A DNA stretch of 64,000 nt, taken from positions 1 to 64,000 of the forward strand of contig NZ_NTLB01000002.1 of the NCBI RefSeq assembly GCF_002514725.1, given 5' to 3'. The notes beneath the pieces are model-generated. The model was not told the origin of the DNA. It saw only the letters and a list, made by a program, of their open reading frames with translations, and did no database searches. Of this stretch, positions 34,494 through 42,511 are shown piece after piece. The stretch's first letter is position 1. Each line of letters begins with the position of its first letter. The DNA is from Mangrovitalea sediminis (GTDB lineage Bacteria; Pseudomonadota; Gammaproteobacteria; Pseudomonadales; Oleiphilaceae). A program made the translations under genes and the position numbers.

Positions 34494-35297
34494 ATGAAGC
34501 AATCCTTTTTGAAGTGCCTGCTTGCCATCGTACTGACCTGCGGCGCCTCTGTAGGCTTCGCAGCGGATGCGGCGAACGCCAAGCAGGATTTACCGCCGAC
34601 CCTGCAATCCCTCAGCCAGAAATGGGGACTGACGATTCTCAAGCGTTTTGACACCGACATTCCCGGTATTACCGGTTTCGTCGTCAAGGGGCGAAACGGC
34701 CGTTCGGCGGTGCTGTACAGCTACAAGAATGTGGTTATGGCCGGCTCGATCTATAACGCCGACGGCGAAAACCTGGCGAAGAAGTATGCCGAGGCCAATA
34801 TGCCCAAACCGGATTTTGCAGATGCGGTTACCCAGTTGAAGCAGGACCCGCACCTGATCACCGAGGGCAAGAGCGGCGCACCCGAAATCTATGCGTTCGC
34901 CGATCCTAACTGCATCTACTGTCACAAGTTCTGGCAGCAGACCCGGGATTGGGTCAAGGCGGGTAAGGTGCAGATCCACTGGGTGATGGTGGGCTTCCTC
35001 AAGGAATCCAGCCCGGGTAAAGCGGCGGCGATGATGGCTGCGAAGGACGGCGCCAAGGCGATCGCCGACGATGAAATGCACTTCAATGTCGATAAGGAAG
35101 AAGGCTCGATTCAGCCGCTCAAGACGATACCGGACGAGCTGACCCAGGCGCTGCGTCAGCACGAGGAAATGATGGCCCGCCTGGAGTTTAATGGCACGCC
35201 GTCGCTGATCTTCAAGAGTGCTAAAGGCGAATGGGTTGGCGTTGGCGGCTTGCCCAAGCGGGAAGATCTGGCCAAGCAGATGGGTATCCAGAACTGA
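34494..35297 (+). CDS. dsbG: Periplasmic thiol:disulfide interchange protein DsbG
   Basis: This 267-residue DsbC/DsbG-type protein has a Sec signal peptide (cleavage near residue 23), an N-terminal dimer domain and a thioredoxin fold. The active site is CIYC (Cys140-Cys143) in FADPNCIYCHKFW, and the cis-proline is in NGTPSLI. DsbG usually has CPYC; Ile in place of Pro may shift redox behaviour. It reduces or isomerises wrong disulfides or protects single cysteines. The gene stands alone, with its own promoter region and a terminator shared with the convergent liv operon. Confidence 0.85.
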   Translation: MKQSFLKCLLAIVLTCGASVGFAADAANAKQDLPPTLQSLSQKWGLTILKRFDTDIPGITGFVVKGRNGRSAVLYSYKNVVMAGSIYNADGENLAKKYAEANMPKPDFADAVTQLKQDPHLITEGKSGAPEIYAFADPNCIYCHKFWQQTRDWVKAGKVQIHWVMVGFLKESSPGKAAAMMAAKDGAKAIADDEMHFNVDKEEGSIQPLKTIPDELTQALRQHEEMMARLEFNGTPSLIFKSAKGEWVGVGGLPKREDLAKQMGIQN

Positions 35298-35312
35298 TAC
35301 CGGCTTGACCGG

Positions 35313-35341
35313 TGGCGGCCCCGACTAACCTGGGGCCGCCA
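35313..35341. terminator. Bidirectional stem-loop between dsbG and livM
   Basis: TGGCGGCCCC (35313-35322) pairs perfectly with 35332-35341 around a nine-base loop. It lies between two convergent stop codons. There is no long T-tract, so efficiency as an intrinsic terminator is uncertain. Confidence 0.7.
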
Positions 35342-35355
35342 GCCCATTCGAAGGA

Positions 35356-36270
35356 CTAGAAAGAACGCTTCCAGAGTCTGGTTAACTCCCCTACCATCCC
35401 CCGCCGGAACACCAGTACGCAGACGATAAAGGTCAGGCCGATAATAACGGTGACCCAGGAACCGATACTGCTCAATTCATGCTGCAGACCAACAATGGTA
35501 AATGCACCGACCACCGGGCCGAGCAGCGTCCCCATGCCGCCCACCAGGGTCATAAGGATCACTTCGCCCGAGGTGTGCCAACTGACATCGGTCAGCGATG
35601 CCGTCTGAAAAACGATGGACTTGGTTGCGCCAGCCGTACCCGCCAGAGTGGCCGACAGGACGAAGGCCAGCAGTTTGATCCGCTCGACGCTATAACCCAG
35701 CGAAATCGCCCTCGCCTCGTTTTCACGGATGGCGCTGAGAACCTGGCCGAAGGGTGAGTTCACGGCCCGCCAGATCAGCCAGAAGCAGATCATGAAAATG
35801 GCGAAGACGGTATAGTACATATTCAGCGGCTTGTTCAGGTCGATAAAACCGAACAGCATGCCGCGCGGCACTCCCTGCAAGCCGTCCTCGCCACCGGTGA
35901 ACGGCATCTTCAGACACAGGAAGAAGATGATCTGTGCCAGCGCGAGGGTAATCATGGCGAAATAGATCCCCTGCCGGCGAATGGCCAGGACACCGAAGAC
36001 CAGGCCCAGGCCACCCGCAAAGGCGGTTCCGATAAGGATGCCTTGCAGGGGGCCGAGATGCCAGGCGGTGACAGCGTAGCCGCAGATATAGGCAGCGCCG
36101 CCGAAGAATGCAGCGTGTCCGAAGGATAGCAGCCCCGAGTAACCCAGCAGCAGGTTGAAGGCGCAGGCAAACAGGGCGAAGCAGAGCAGTTCCATCATCA
36201 GGACCGGGTAAACGGCAAAAGGCGCCAATAACCCTAAAACGATGACAGTGATCCAGGCTATACGGTTCAA
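35356..36270 (-). CDS. livM: Liv-type ABC transporter permease LivM
   Basis: This 304-residue permease has eight or more membrane helices. It shows the LivM hallmarks LLGYSGLLSFGHAAFFGGAAY and ENEARAISLGYSVERIKLLAFVLSATLAG. It pairs with LivH to form the channel of a branched-chain-amino-acid-type importer. The start is TTG at 36270, four bases after GGAGAGG, and there is no better ATG. It is the last gene of the operon, 11 bases after livH. Confidence 0.9.
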   Translation of the reverse strand: MNRIAWITVIVLGLLAPFAVYPVLMMELLCFALFACAFNLLLGYSGLLSFGHAAFFGGAAYICGYAVTAWHLGPLQGILIGTAFAGGLGLVFGVLAIRRQGIYFAMITLALAQIIFFLCLKMPFTGGEDGLQGVPRGMLFGFIDLNKPLNMYYTVFAIFMICFWLIWRAVNSPFGQVLSAIRENEARAISLGYSVERIKLLAFVLSATLAGTAGATKSIVFQTASLTDVSWHTSGEVILMTLVGGMGTLLGPVVGAFTIVGLQHELSSIGSWVTVIIGLTFIVCVLVFRRGMVGELTRLWKRSF

Positions 36271-36281
36271 GCGACCTCTCC

Positions 36282-37187
36282 TCAGACTTCTCTACCGAAC
36301 AAGCCGGCAGGACGCACCAGCAGGATGATGACCATGACAAAGAAAATCACGGTGTTGGCAGCCGGCGGGTAAACCACCTTGGTGATCCCTTCGACCATTC
36401 CCAAGGCCAGACCGGTCAGGATGGAGCCCAGGATCGACCCCATGCCGCCAATCACCACCACGGCGAACACCGTAATAATGACGTTGGCGCCCATCAGGGG
36501 GCCGACCGAGTAGATCGGCGCCGCCAGCACGCCCGCCAGGCCGGCCAGGGCGACACCGAAGCCGTAGGTCAGGGTGATCATCAGGGGGACATTGATGCCG
36601 AAGGCCTGTACCAGTTCCGGTTTCTCGGTGCCCGCGCGCAGGTAGGCACCCAGCTTGGTACGCTCGATCACATACCAGGTTATGAAGCAGACCACTAAGG
36701 AGGCAGCCAGCGCGAACAGCCGGTATTTGGGGAAGTACATGAAGCCCAGGTTGACGATCCCGCGCAGGGACGCGGGCGTACCGGGATAGGGGGTGCCGTT
36801 GACGTTGTAGTAGTTGGTGAAGAAGCCTTGCAGTACCAGAGCAACCCCAAACGTCAGCAGCAGCCCGTACAGGTGATCGAACTTGTACAGGCGGCTCAGC
36901 ATGGTGCGTTCGATCAGGATGCCGAACAGGCCGACGAGCAGTGGCGCCAGGACCAGCGCCGCCCAGAAGTTGATCTGGAAGTCGGGCGCGCCTATCCAAC
37001 CTCCGAGCTGGTTCAGTCCGATCAGCGCCAGGAAGGCGCCCAACATATACAGCGCACCATGGGCAAAGTTGATAATGTTCAGCAGGCCGAAGATAACGGC
37101 CAGCCCCAAACTCAGGACAGCATAGAATGCGCCCTGAGTGAGTCCGAGCATGGCCTGCGCCAACACGGCGTCGAGCGGAAGACCCAT
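36282..37187 (-). CDS. livH: Liv-type ABC transporter permease LivH
   Basis: This 301-residue permease contains LGLAVIFGLLNIINFAHGALYMLGAF, ERTKLGAYLRAGTEKPELVQAFGI and VVIGGMGSILGSILTGLALG, all typical of LivH. GGAGAG precedes the ATG. It works with LivM, the LivG/LivF ATPases and the binding protein coded just upstream. Substrate assignment for this family from sequence alone is unreliable; amides and aromatic acids are known alternatives. Confidence 0.9.
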   Translation of the reverse strand: MGLPLDAVLAQAMLGLTQGAFYAVLSLGLAVIFGLLNIINFAHGALYMLGAFLALIGLNQLGGWIGAPDFQINFWAALVLAPLLVGLFGILIERTMLSRLYKFDHLYGLLLTFGVALVLQGFFTNYYNVNGTPYPGTPASLRGIVNLGFMYFPKYRLFALAASLVVCFITWYVIERTKLGAYLRAGTEKPELVQAFGINVPLMITLTYGFGVALAGLAGVLAAPIYSVGPLMGANVIITVFAVVVIGGMGSILGSILTGLALGMVEGITKVVYPPAANTVIFFVMVIILLVRPAGLFGREV

Positions 37188-37251
37188 CTCATCTCTCCGT
37201 CATAGATAGCGGTAATGAACTCTCTGCTGGCGAGAGTGACTTCTTCACCAA

Positions 37252-38478
37252 TTATTTCTTGACCAGTTTGCAGGAACCCTGGGCCAGGCTCATATAGGCC
37301 TTGTCTCCGGGGATCGTTGCCTCGACCTTGAGCAGATCCCAGCCATGACCGACATTGGGATTGAACTCCTTGGGACTCTTCACCTTGACAAGGTACATAT
37401 CGTGGACGTTCAGGCCGTCGGCACGGATATGGCCCACTGAGCCGAAGAAGTCGATCTTCATCTTGCCCAGCTCTGCACGGACAGCATCGGCATTGTCGGT
37501 ACCCGCTGCCTTGACCGCTTTGAGGTAGTTCAGGACAGCCGAATAGACGCCTGCCTGATCCATGGTCGGCATTTTGCCGAACTTGGCATAGAAGGCATTG
37601 CCGAACTTCCGCGAGGCATCATTGCGATCCCAGTAGTAACCGGTAGTGAACTGCAGACCCTTGGCGGTATCCAGTCCCAGGCTCTTGACGTCGCTGATGA
37701 ACACCAGCATGCCCGCCAGCTGCTGCCCTTTTTGCACGATGCCGAATTCATTGGCCTGCTTGATGGCGTTGATGGTGTCGGCACCGGCATTCGCCAGGCC
37801 GATAACTTTGGCTCCTGATCCCTGTGCCTGGATCAGGTAAGACGAGAAGTCGCTGGTGCCCAACGGCGCCTGGACGGCACCCTTGATTTCACCGCCCAGC
37901 GATTTGACGATGGTTTCGGTGTTGTTCTGCAACGAATGACCGAACGCGTAGTCGGCGGTAATGAAATACCAGCTTGTGCCGCCGCCCTTCACTATCGCAG
38001 TGGCTGTGCCCACCGGCAGCGCATAGGTGTCATACAGGTAGTGAATGCCGTATTTGGTGCAGTCCTTGTTGGTCAGCGCGGTGGAACCGGCACCGGTGTT
38101 CATGGTGATGGTGTGCTTCTCCGACGCCAGCTTCTGCACGGCGATACCGACGGCAGAGTTGAGAATATCGGTGATCATGTCGACATGATCCTTGTCGATC
38201 CACTCGCGGGCGACGGCGGATCCCACGTCAGCCTTGTTCTGATGGTCGGCGGAAACAATCTTGATCGGCTTGCCGAGAACGGTGCCGCCGAAATCATGCA
38301 CGGCCATCTCCGCTGCCACCACGGAACCTTTTCCACCAATGGCGGAATAGACACCGGACATATCGGACAGGACGCCGATCTTCACCTCACCATTGGAAAT
38401 ACCGGCGGCGTTGACTGGCGCTGTGACAGACAGCCCCAAGGCTGCGGCACAGGCCAGTGAACAGGCGAGCTTCTTCAT
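37252..38478 (-). CDS. Liv-type ABC transporter substrate-binding protein
   Basis: This 408-residue type I periplasmic binding protein has a Sec signal peptide (LACSLACAAALGLSVTAPVNAA). Lobes typical of LivK relatives follow, including VKIGVLSDMSGVYSAIGGKGSVVAAEMAV and WYFITADYAFGHSLQNN. GAGGAG is placed well before the ATG. Position between the ATPase and permease genes identifies it as the receptor for this importer. The HTITMNTGAGSTALTNKDC segment near residue 110 probably lines the ligand site. The ligand is unknown; a short acid or amide is as likely as leucine. Confidence 0.87.
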   Translation of the reverse strand: MKKLACSLACAAALGLSVTAPVNAAGISNGEVKIGVLSDMSGVYSAIGGKGSVVAAEMAVHDFGGTVLGKPIKIVSADHQNKADVGSAVAREWIDKDHVDMITDILNSAVGIAVQKLASEKHTITMNTGAGSTALTNKDCTKYGIHYLYDTYALPVGTATAIVKGGGTSWYFITADYAFGHSLQNNTETIVKSLGGEIKGAVQAPLGTSDFSSYLIQAQGSGAKVIGLANAGADTINAIKQANEFGIVQKGQQLAGMLVFISDVKSLGLDTAKGLQFTTGYYWDRNDASRKFGNAFYAKFGKMPTMDQAGVYSAVLNYLKAVKAAGTDNADAVRAELGKMKIDFFGSVGHIRADGLNVHDMYLVKVKSPKEFNPNVGHGWDLLKVEATIPGDKAYMSLAQGSCKLVKK

Positions 38479-38546
38479 GACGAATCTCCTCAGGTTTCCG
38501 TATGGATTTCTTGTTGTTGGAGGATCGAGCGCCGGTGCGCCGATCC

Positions 38547-39263
38547 CTACACGCTGAGATAACTGTTGATCTTTTCCATGTTCGCCTCCAGGTCCGCCGC
38601 CTCGATCATCTCCGCCACATGGCCGTGGTCCATGACGTAGTGGCGGTCTGCCAGGGGCGCGGCAAAACGGAAGTTCTGCTCGACCAGCACGATGGTGTAG
38701 CCGTTGTCCTTGAGCAACCGTATTGCCGTGCCCAGCCCCTGAACGATGACCGGCGCCAGGCCCTCGGTGATTTCATCGAGCAGCAGCAGGTTGGCACCGG
38801 TGCGCAGGATACGGGCCAGGGCCAGCATCTGCTGTTCGCCGCCCGAGAGACGGGTGCCAACACTCTTGCGGCGCTCCAGCAGGTTGGGAAACAGTTGGTA
38901 GATTTCGTCGACGCTCATACCGCCTGAGCGGATGCGCGGTGGCAGCAAAAGGTTCTCCTCAACCGTCAGGCTGGAGAAGATGCCGCGTTCTTCGGGGCAG
39001 TAGCCAATCCCCAGGCGGGCGATCTTGTGGGTCGCCTCACGCACGACTTCGCGACCGTTGACCATGATCGAACCGGTCCGTTTGCCCACCAGCCCGAGAA
39101 TGGACTTCAGCGTCGTCGTGCGGCCCGAGCCGTTACGGCCCAGCAGGGTCACGACCTCGCCGCGTCTCACGGTCATGTCGATGCCATGCAGGATGTGGGA
39201 GTCCCCATAAAAAGCATGCAGATCCGAGATCCGCAGCAGTTCTTCACCGCGTCCGTCAGACAT
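38547..39263 (-). CDS. livF: Liv-type ABC transporter ATPase LivF (Walker A Lys replaced by Arg)
   Basis: This 238-residue ATPase has LivF organisation: LLGRNGSGRTTTLKSILGLVG, IGYCPEERGIFSSLTVEENL, signature LSGGEQQMLALARIL and Walker B LLLLDEITEGLAP. The Walker A lysine is arginine (GSGRTT), confirmed by the codon on the reverse strand. I start at ATG 39263, which overlaps the livG stop by eight bases; the longer reading lacks support. It pairs with LivG. The Arg variant, which I believe recurs in some LivF-like proteins, may lower ATP turnover or mark a subfamily. Confidence 0.87.
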   Translation of the reverse strand: MSDGRGEELLRISDLHAFYGDSHILHGIDMTVRRGEVVTLLGRNGSGRTTTLKSILGLVGKRTGSIMVNGREVVREATHKIARLGIGYCPEERGIFSSLTVEENLLLPPRIRSGGMSVDEIYQLFPNLLERRKSVGTRLSGGEQQMLALARILRTGANLLLLDEITEGLAPVIVQGLGTAIRLLKDNGYTIVLVEQNFRFAAPLADRHYVMDHGHVAEMIEAADLEANMEKINSYLSV

Positions 39264-40008
39264 GTTCCACTCCCAGGTAGGCTTCCATGACCTCCGCGTT
39301 GGCGGAGACTTCGGCATATGTGCCTTCGGCCAGGACGGCCCCGCGCTGTAGCACGGTTATCCGGTCGGCCAGGGTGGAGACCACGCTCAGGTTGTGCTCG
39401 ACCATGAGGATCGTGCGCTCCTGGCCCACCTTGCGGATCAGTTCGGTGGTCATGCCGACGTCTTCCGCCCCCATGCCCTGGGTCGGCTCGTCGAGCAGCA
39501 TCAGTTCCGGGTCGAGGGCCAGCGTTGTGGCGATCTCCAGGGCCCGCTTGCGGCCATAGGCCAGTTCGACGGTGATGTTGTCGGCGAACCGGGAAAGGCC
39601 GACGGAGTCAAGCAGCGCCATGGCCTGATCGTTCAGGCGCGAAAGGATCTTGTCCGAACGCCAGAAGGCATAGGCCATACCCAGCTTGCGCTGGAGGGCG
39701 ACGCGGACATTTTCCAGGACCGTCATATTGGGGAAAACCGCGGAAATCTGGAAAGAACGTACGATGCCGTGGTCAGCGATATCGGCCGGTGCCATGTGTG
39801 TGATATCGCGGCCATTGAACAGGATGGTGCCGGTGGTCGGCGGCAGGAACTTTGTCAGGAGATTGAAAACGGTGGTTTTACCTGCACCGTTAGGGCCGAT
39901 CAGTGCATGGATATGTCCACGCTCGACGCTCAGATTGACGTCGCTGACCGCGGTAAAACCGCTGAATTCCTTGGTCAGGTTACGGGTTTGCAGGATAGAT
40001 TCGCTCAA
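39256..40008 (-). CDS. livG: Liv-type ABC transporter ATPase LivG
   Basis: This 250-residue ATPase has intact Walker A GPNGAGKTTVFNLLTKFLPP, the LivG-type ELAYGRKRALEIATTLALDP signature region and Walker B LMLLDEPTQGMGAED. The start is TTG at 40008, with GGGAGAG six bases upstream. That TTG overlaps the TGA of a 40-codon upstream ORF, so translation could be coupled to it. LivG is the first transporter gene of the operon and supplies the catalytically standard half of the LivGF pair. Confidence 0.9.
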   Translation of the reverse strand: MSESILQTRNLTKEFSGFTAVSDVNLSVERGHIHALIGPNGAGKTTVFNLLTKFLPPTTGTILFNGRDITHMAPADIADHGIVRSFQISAVFPNMTVLENVRVALQRKLGMAYAFWRSDKILSRLNDQAMALLDSVGLSRFADNITVELAYGRKRALEIATTLALDPELMLLDEPTQGMGAEDVGMTTELIRKVGQERTILMVEHNLSVVSTLADRITVLQRGAVLAEGTYAEVSANAEVMEAYLGVEHV

Positions 40009-40127
40009 CGTTGCTCTCCCGATGCAGAAGCCAGTGCATGAATACAGGTCTGCAACACCGCAATGCGGTTTCCGGACATGGGTCCGGTAGAGCGCAACAC
40101 AACGACTCCGGCAACATCAGCAGGCAT
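40005..40127 (-). CDS. Small leader-like ORF upstream of livG
   Basis: This 40-residue ORF starts at an ATG with a near-ideal ribosome-binding site (GGAGGCCACC). It ends in a TGA that overlaps the livG TTG start. It begins MPADVAGVVVLRSTGP and holds ten Val/Ile/Leu residues in 40. Two small hairpins lie inside it: CCGGAC paired with GTCCGG (40072-40087) and ACCGC paired with GCGGT (40057-40069). It could be a regulatory leader peptide or just a coupling ORF. No family is recognised. Confidence 0.45.
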   Translation of the reverse strand: MPADVAGVVVLRSTGPMSGNRIAVLQTCIHALASASGEQR

Positions 40128-40468
40128 GGTGGCCTCCGAATTTATTATTTTTATCTGTTTTATCCGTCGTTTGTCATCGTCTCCCGAGAATCAGAGGAGG
40201 ATGACCGTCGAACAACCGCTTCCGGCGGAGGTCATGGTCTAGCCGAGCGTAACTGTCTCACCACGCTCGGGGTAGTTCGACATTGGTATTAGACGCCAGG
40301 GAGATTTGATATACCAGTAGGGGGGTAAATATTCGGAAAAGGTTGAAAAAACGATGTGGTGAAAATAGGCCGTCGGGTTGCACCCGGCAGCTGTTGGGAG
40401 TATACCGCCATCATTCGTTGCCATATTGAGGGCAACGTGACAGTCACCGATACAACCGGAGGTTTCTC
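40128..40468. promoter_or_regulatory. Divergent promoter region between the liv operon and gloA
   Basis: These 341 bases hold no gene I can support. An AT-rich block at 40139-40165 is a plausible promoter for the minus-strand liv operon. An 8-bp inverted repeat CCGAGCGT/ACGCTCGG (40243-40270) lies farther out. TGGTAT (40284-40289) and ATACCA (40311-40316) form a wide inverted repeat that resembles GntR-type half-sites. The gloA ribosome-binding site GGAGG lies just before 40469. Confidence 0.3.
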
Positions 40469-40909
40469 ATGCAGTACCTGCATACGATGGTTCGCGTCGC
40501 CGACCTGGAAAAGTCGCTCCACTTTTACTGTGATTTGCTGGGATTGCAGGAAGTGAGCCGCTATGACAACGAGCAGGGGCGTTTCACGCTGATCTTCCTG
40601 GCCGCCCCGGAAGACGTCGAACGGGCGCGGCAGGACAAGGCGCCGACGGTGGAGCTGACCTATAACTGGGATCCGGAAGTCTATAGCGGCGGCCGCAACT
40701 TCGGCCACCTTGCCTACCGGGTCGACGATATCTATGCGCACTGTGCCCGGTTACAGGAAGGTGGGGTGACCATCAACCGGCCCCCGCGTGACGGCTATAT
40801 GGCCTTCATCCGTTCGCCCGACAACGTGTCCATTGAGTTGTTGCAGAAAGGCGAGCCGCTGGCACCGCAAGAACCCTGGGCCAGCATGCCCAATACCGGC
40901 GAGTGGTAA
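40469..40909 (+). CDS. gloA: Lactoylglutathione lyase (glyoxalase I)
   Basis: This 146-residue VOC-fold enzyme shows the glyoxalase I layout: [17 protein letters not shown] with the first metal His, TVELTYNWD with Glu, [13 protein letters not shown] with the second His and [11 protein letters not shown] with the last Glu. It converts the methylglyoxal-glutathione adduct to lactoylglutathione in the cytoplasm. It stands alone with GGAGG before the ATG and is followed by a palindrome shared with the convergent aldolase gene. Methylglyoxal arises from triose phosphates, so the neighbouring aldolase is a fitting context. Confidence 0.93.
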   Translation: MQYLHTMVRVADLEKSLHFYCDLLGLQEVSRYDNEQGRFTLIFLAAPEDVERARQDKAPTVELTYNWDPEVYSGGRNFGHLAYRVDDIYAHCARLQEGGVTINRPPRDGYMAFIRSPDNVSIELLQKGEPLAPQEPWASMPNTGEW

Positions 40910-40922
40910 GGCCGGAGTGTTA

Positions 40923-40943
40923 CCGGCGGCCTCAGGCCGCCGG
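40923..40943. terminator. Palindrome at the gloA/aldolase convergence
   Basis: CCGGCGGCCT (40923-40932) pairs perfectly with 40934-40943 around a single centre base. It covers the aldolase stop codon. It probably ends gloA transcripts, though with so small a loop a folded RNA would lose the central pairs. Confidence 0.5.
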
Positions 40944-41957
40944 CTCCATGTCTTCCTCATAGTCGCCCATCGTGGCGGCGGCATTGAGTTTTGCCCGCAA
41001 CTGGAAAGTCTGCTGCATGGCCTGGGCCTGCGCGGGCAAGCCCCGCCAGGTTTCCATGGCGGGCCCCTGTAAAGCACGGCTGAACGAGAACGACAACAGC
41101 CAGGGGGCGTTACCCTTGAGCCGGTTGATCGCATCCAGATTGGCGGTGGCTTCCGCTGGCGTCTGACCGCCCGACAGAAAGTTGATGCTGGGGACTGCCG
41201 CAGGCACCGTGCGTTTCAGTACCTGCAATGTGGCCTCTGCCACCTTGTGGGGTGTGGCGACCTCCCCATGCGCCTGCCCCGGCGTCACCATGCTGGGTTT
41301 GAGAATGAGGTACTCCAGCGCCACCCCATGCCGGCGTAATGCGTCGAAGACGCTTCCGAGCACGGCTTCGGACACTTCCGCACACCGTGCCAGTGAGTGA
41401 TCGCCGTCGATTAACACTTCCGGCTCGACGATGGGGACGATGCCTTCGCTTTGGCAAACGGCGGCGTAACGCGCCAGCATTTCGGCATTGGCGGAGATCC
41501 CCAACGGTGTGGGATTGGTTTCGGTAATAGGATAGACCTCCCGCCACTTGGCAAAGCGGGCGCCCTGATCGCGAGCACTGCGCAGGCGTTCGGCCAGACC
41601 GTCGAGACCATAGGTGATCATGTCTCCCGGGGCATTGGGCAGCGGTCCTTTGCCCTTGTCCACCTTGATCCCGGGCACGATACCCTGTCGTGAGAGTACT
41701 TCCGGCAAGCTGATATCATGGTCATCGCGCTGGCCCAGCGTCTCCTCGAAGAGGATGACACCGGTCAGGTAGCGGGACAGCTCCGGTGTGCTGAACAGGA
41801 GGCTGCGATAAAGCCGCCGGTTTTCCTCGGTGGACTCTACGCCGACCGCCTTAAAGCGCTTGGCAATGGTGGGGTGGCTTTCATCGGCGGCCAGAATACC
41901 CTTGCCGGGGCATACCAACTGGTCGATGGTTTGCTGCAGTGACTGCGTCATATCCAT
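40932..41957 (-). CDS. Class I fructose-bisphosphate aldolase
   Basis: This 341-residue aldolase is of the eukaryote-like class I form. It has GILAADESHPTIAKRF near the N-terminus, RYLTGVILFEETL, EPEVLIDGDH and the Schiff-base region EYLILKPSMVTPG with its lysine. SFSFSRALQGPA carries the phosphate site. It cleaves fructose 1,6-bisphosphate in glycolysis or forms it in gluconeogenesis, with no metal needed. I start at ATG 41957 with GGAGG seven bases upstream; a start eight codons earlier is weaker. The gene stands alone. Confidence 0.93.
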   Translation of the reverse strand: MDMTQSLQQTIDQLVCPGKGILAADESHPTIAKRFKAVGVESTEENRRLYRSLLFSTPELSRYLTGVILFEETLGQRDDHDISLPEVLSRQGIVPGIKVDKGKGPLPNAPGDMITYGLDGLAERLRSARDQGARFAKWREVYPITETNPTPLGISANAEMLARYAAVCQSEGIVPIVEPEVLIDGDHSLARCAEVSEAVLGSVFDALRRHGVALEYLILKPSMVTPGQAHGEVATPHKVAEATLQVLKRTVPAAVPSINFLSGGQTPAEATANLDAINRLKGNAPWLLSFSFSRALQGPAMETWRGLPAQAQAMQQTFQLRAKLNAAATMGDYEEDMEPAA

Positions 41958-42016
41958 AGTCTGGCCTCCATACTCCGCCATTGACTTCCAAGTGCTGTCG
42001 CGCCGGGGTAACGCGG

Positions 42017-42307
42017 TCAGTGACTGCGTTTGCTGTTGCTGCTTTTGGGCTTGGCGAGCAAGGCTTCGATTTCCGCTTCCGCTTCCAGCCAGTCGTTGAC
42101 TTCACCACCGGGAGAGAAGCCCCGTCGTTCGGCGCGGTAAAAAGCGGCATCGGCAATCATGCGCCATCGCTGCTCTGCGGTAACGTTCGCTGCCGGTCGT
42201 GCCTTGGTGGCAGCCGCGCTGCCTTTAGCCGGAGCTTTTCGGGACGTTGCGGTGGTCTTCGCTGCGGTTTTTTTCGTCGTGCCTGATGTCGTGCGTTTCT
42301 CCGCCAT
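42017..42307 (-). CDS. DUF2934 domain protein with lysine/alanine-rich arm
   Basis: This is a 96-residue protein. Its first half is Lys/Ala/Thr-rich (KKTAAKTTATSRKAPAKG), like histone H1-type tails, and could bind nucleic acid. The second half has the DUF2934 core RMIADAAFYRAERRGFSPGG followed by EVNDWLEAEAEIE. AAGGAG precedes ATG 42307. The function of DUF2934 is not known; proteins of this type often appear as small stress-linked genes. Confidence 0.75.
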   Translation of the reverse strand: MAEKRTTSGTTKKTAAKTTATSRKAPAKGSAAATKARPAANVTAEQRWRMIADAAFYRAERRGFSPGGEVNDWLEAEAEIEALLAKPKSSNSKRSH

Positions 42308-42483
42308 GGTGGTCTCCTTGTGTGTCGCTGTTGACTGTGCCGACATCGAACGGGAGAAGATCGAAGAACCGAATGCTCGCACCTTCCCCGGCGAGTAACG
42401 GCCAGCATGCACTGCCCTCGCCGTCACCACCATGATGCAGGTCAAAACAACCTGCGAGCTTGTATTACAGCGTTATAAGGAGA

Positions 42484-42507
42484 TGCCACGCCGGTGACGG
42501 CGTGGCA
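42484..42507. terminator. Stem-loop terminator after the quinone oxidoreductase gene
   Basis: TGCCACGCCG (42484-42493) pairs perfectly with 42498-42507 around a GTGA loop. On the minus strand it lies five bases after the oxidoreductase stop and is followed by TCTCCTTATAA. Confidence 0.7.
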
Positions 42508-42511
42508 CAGG

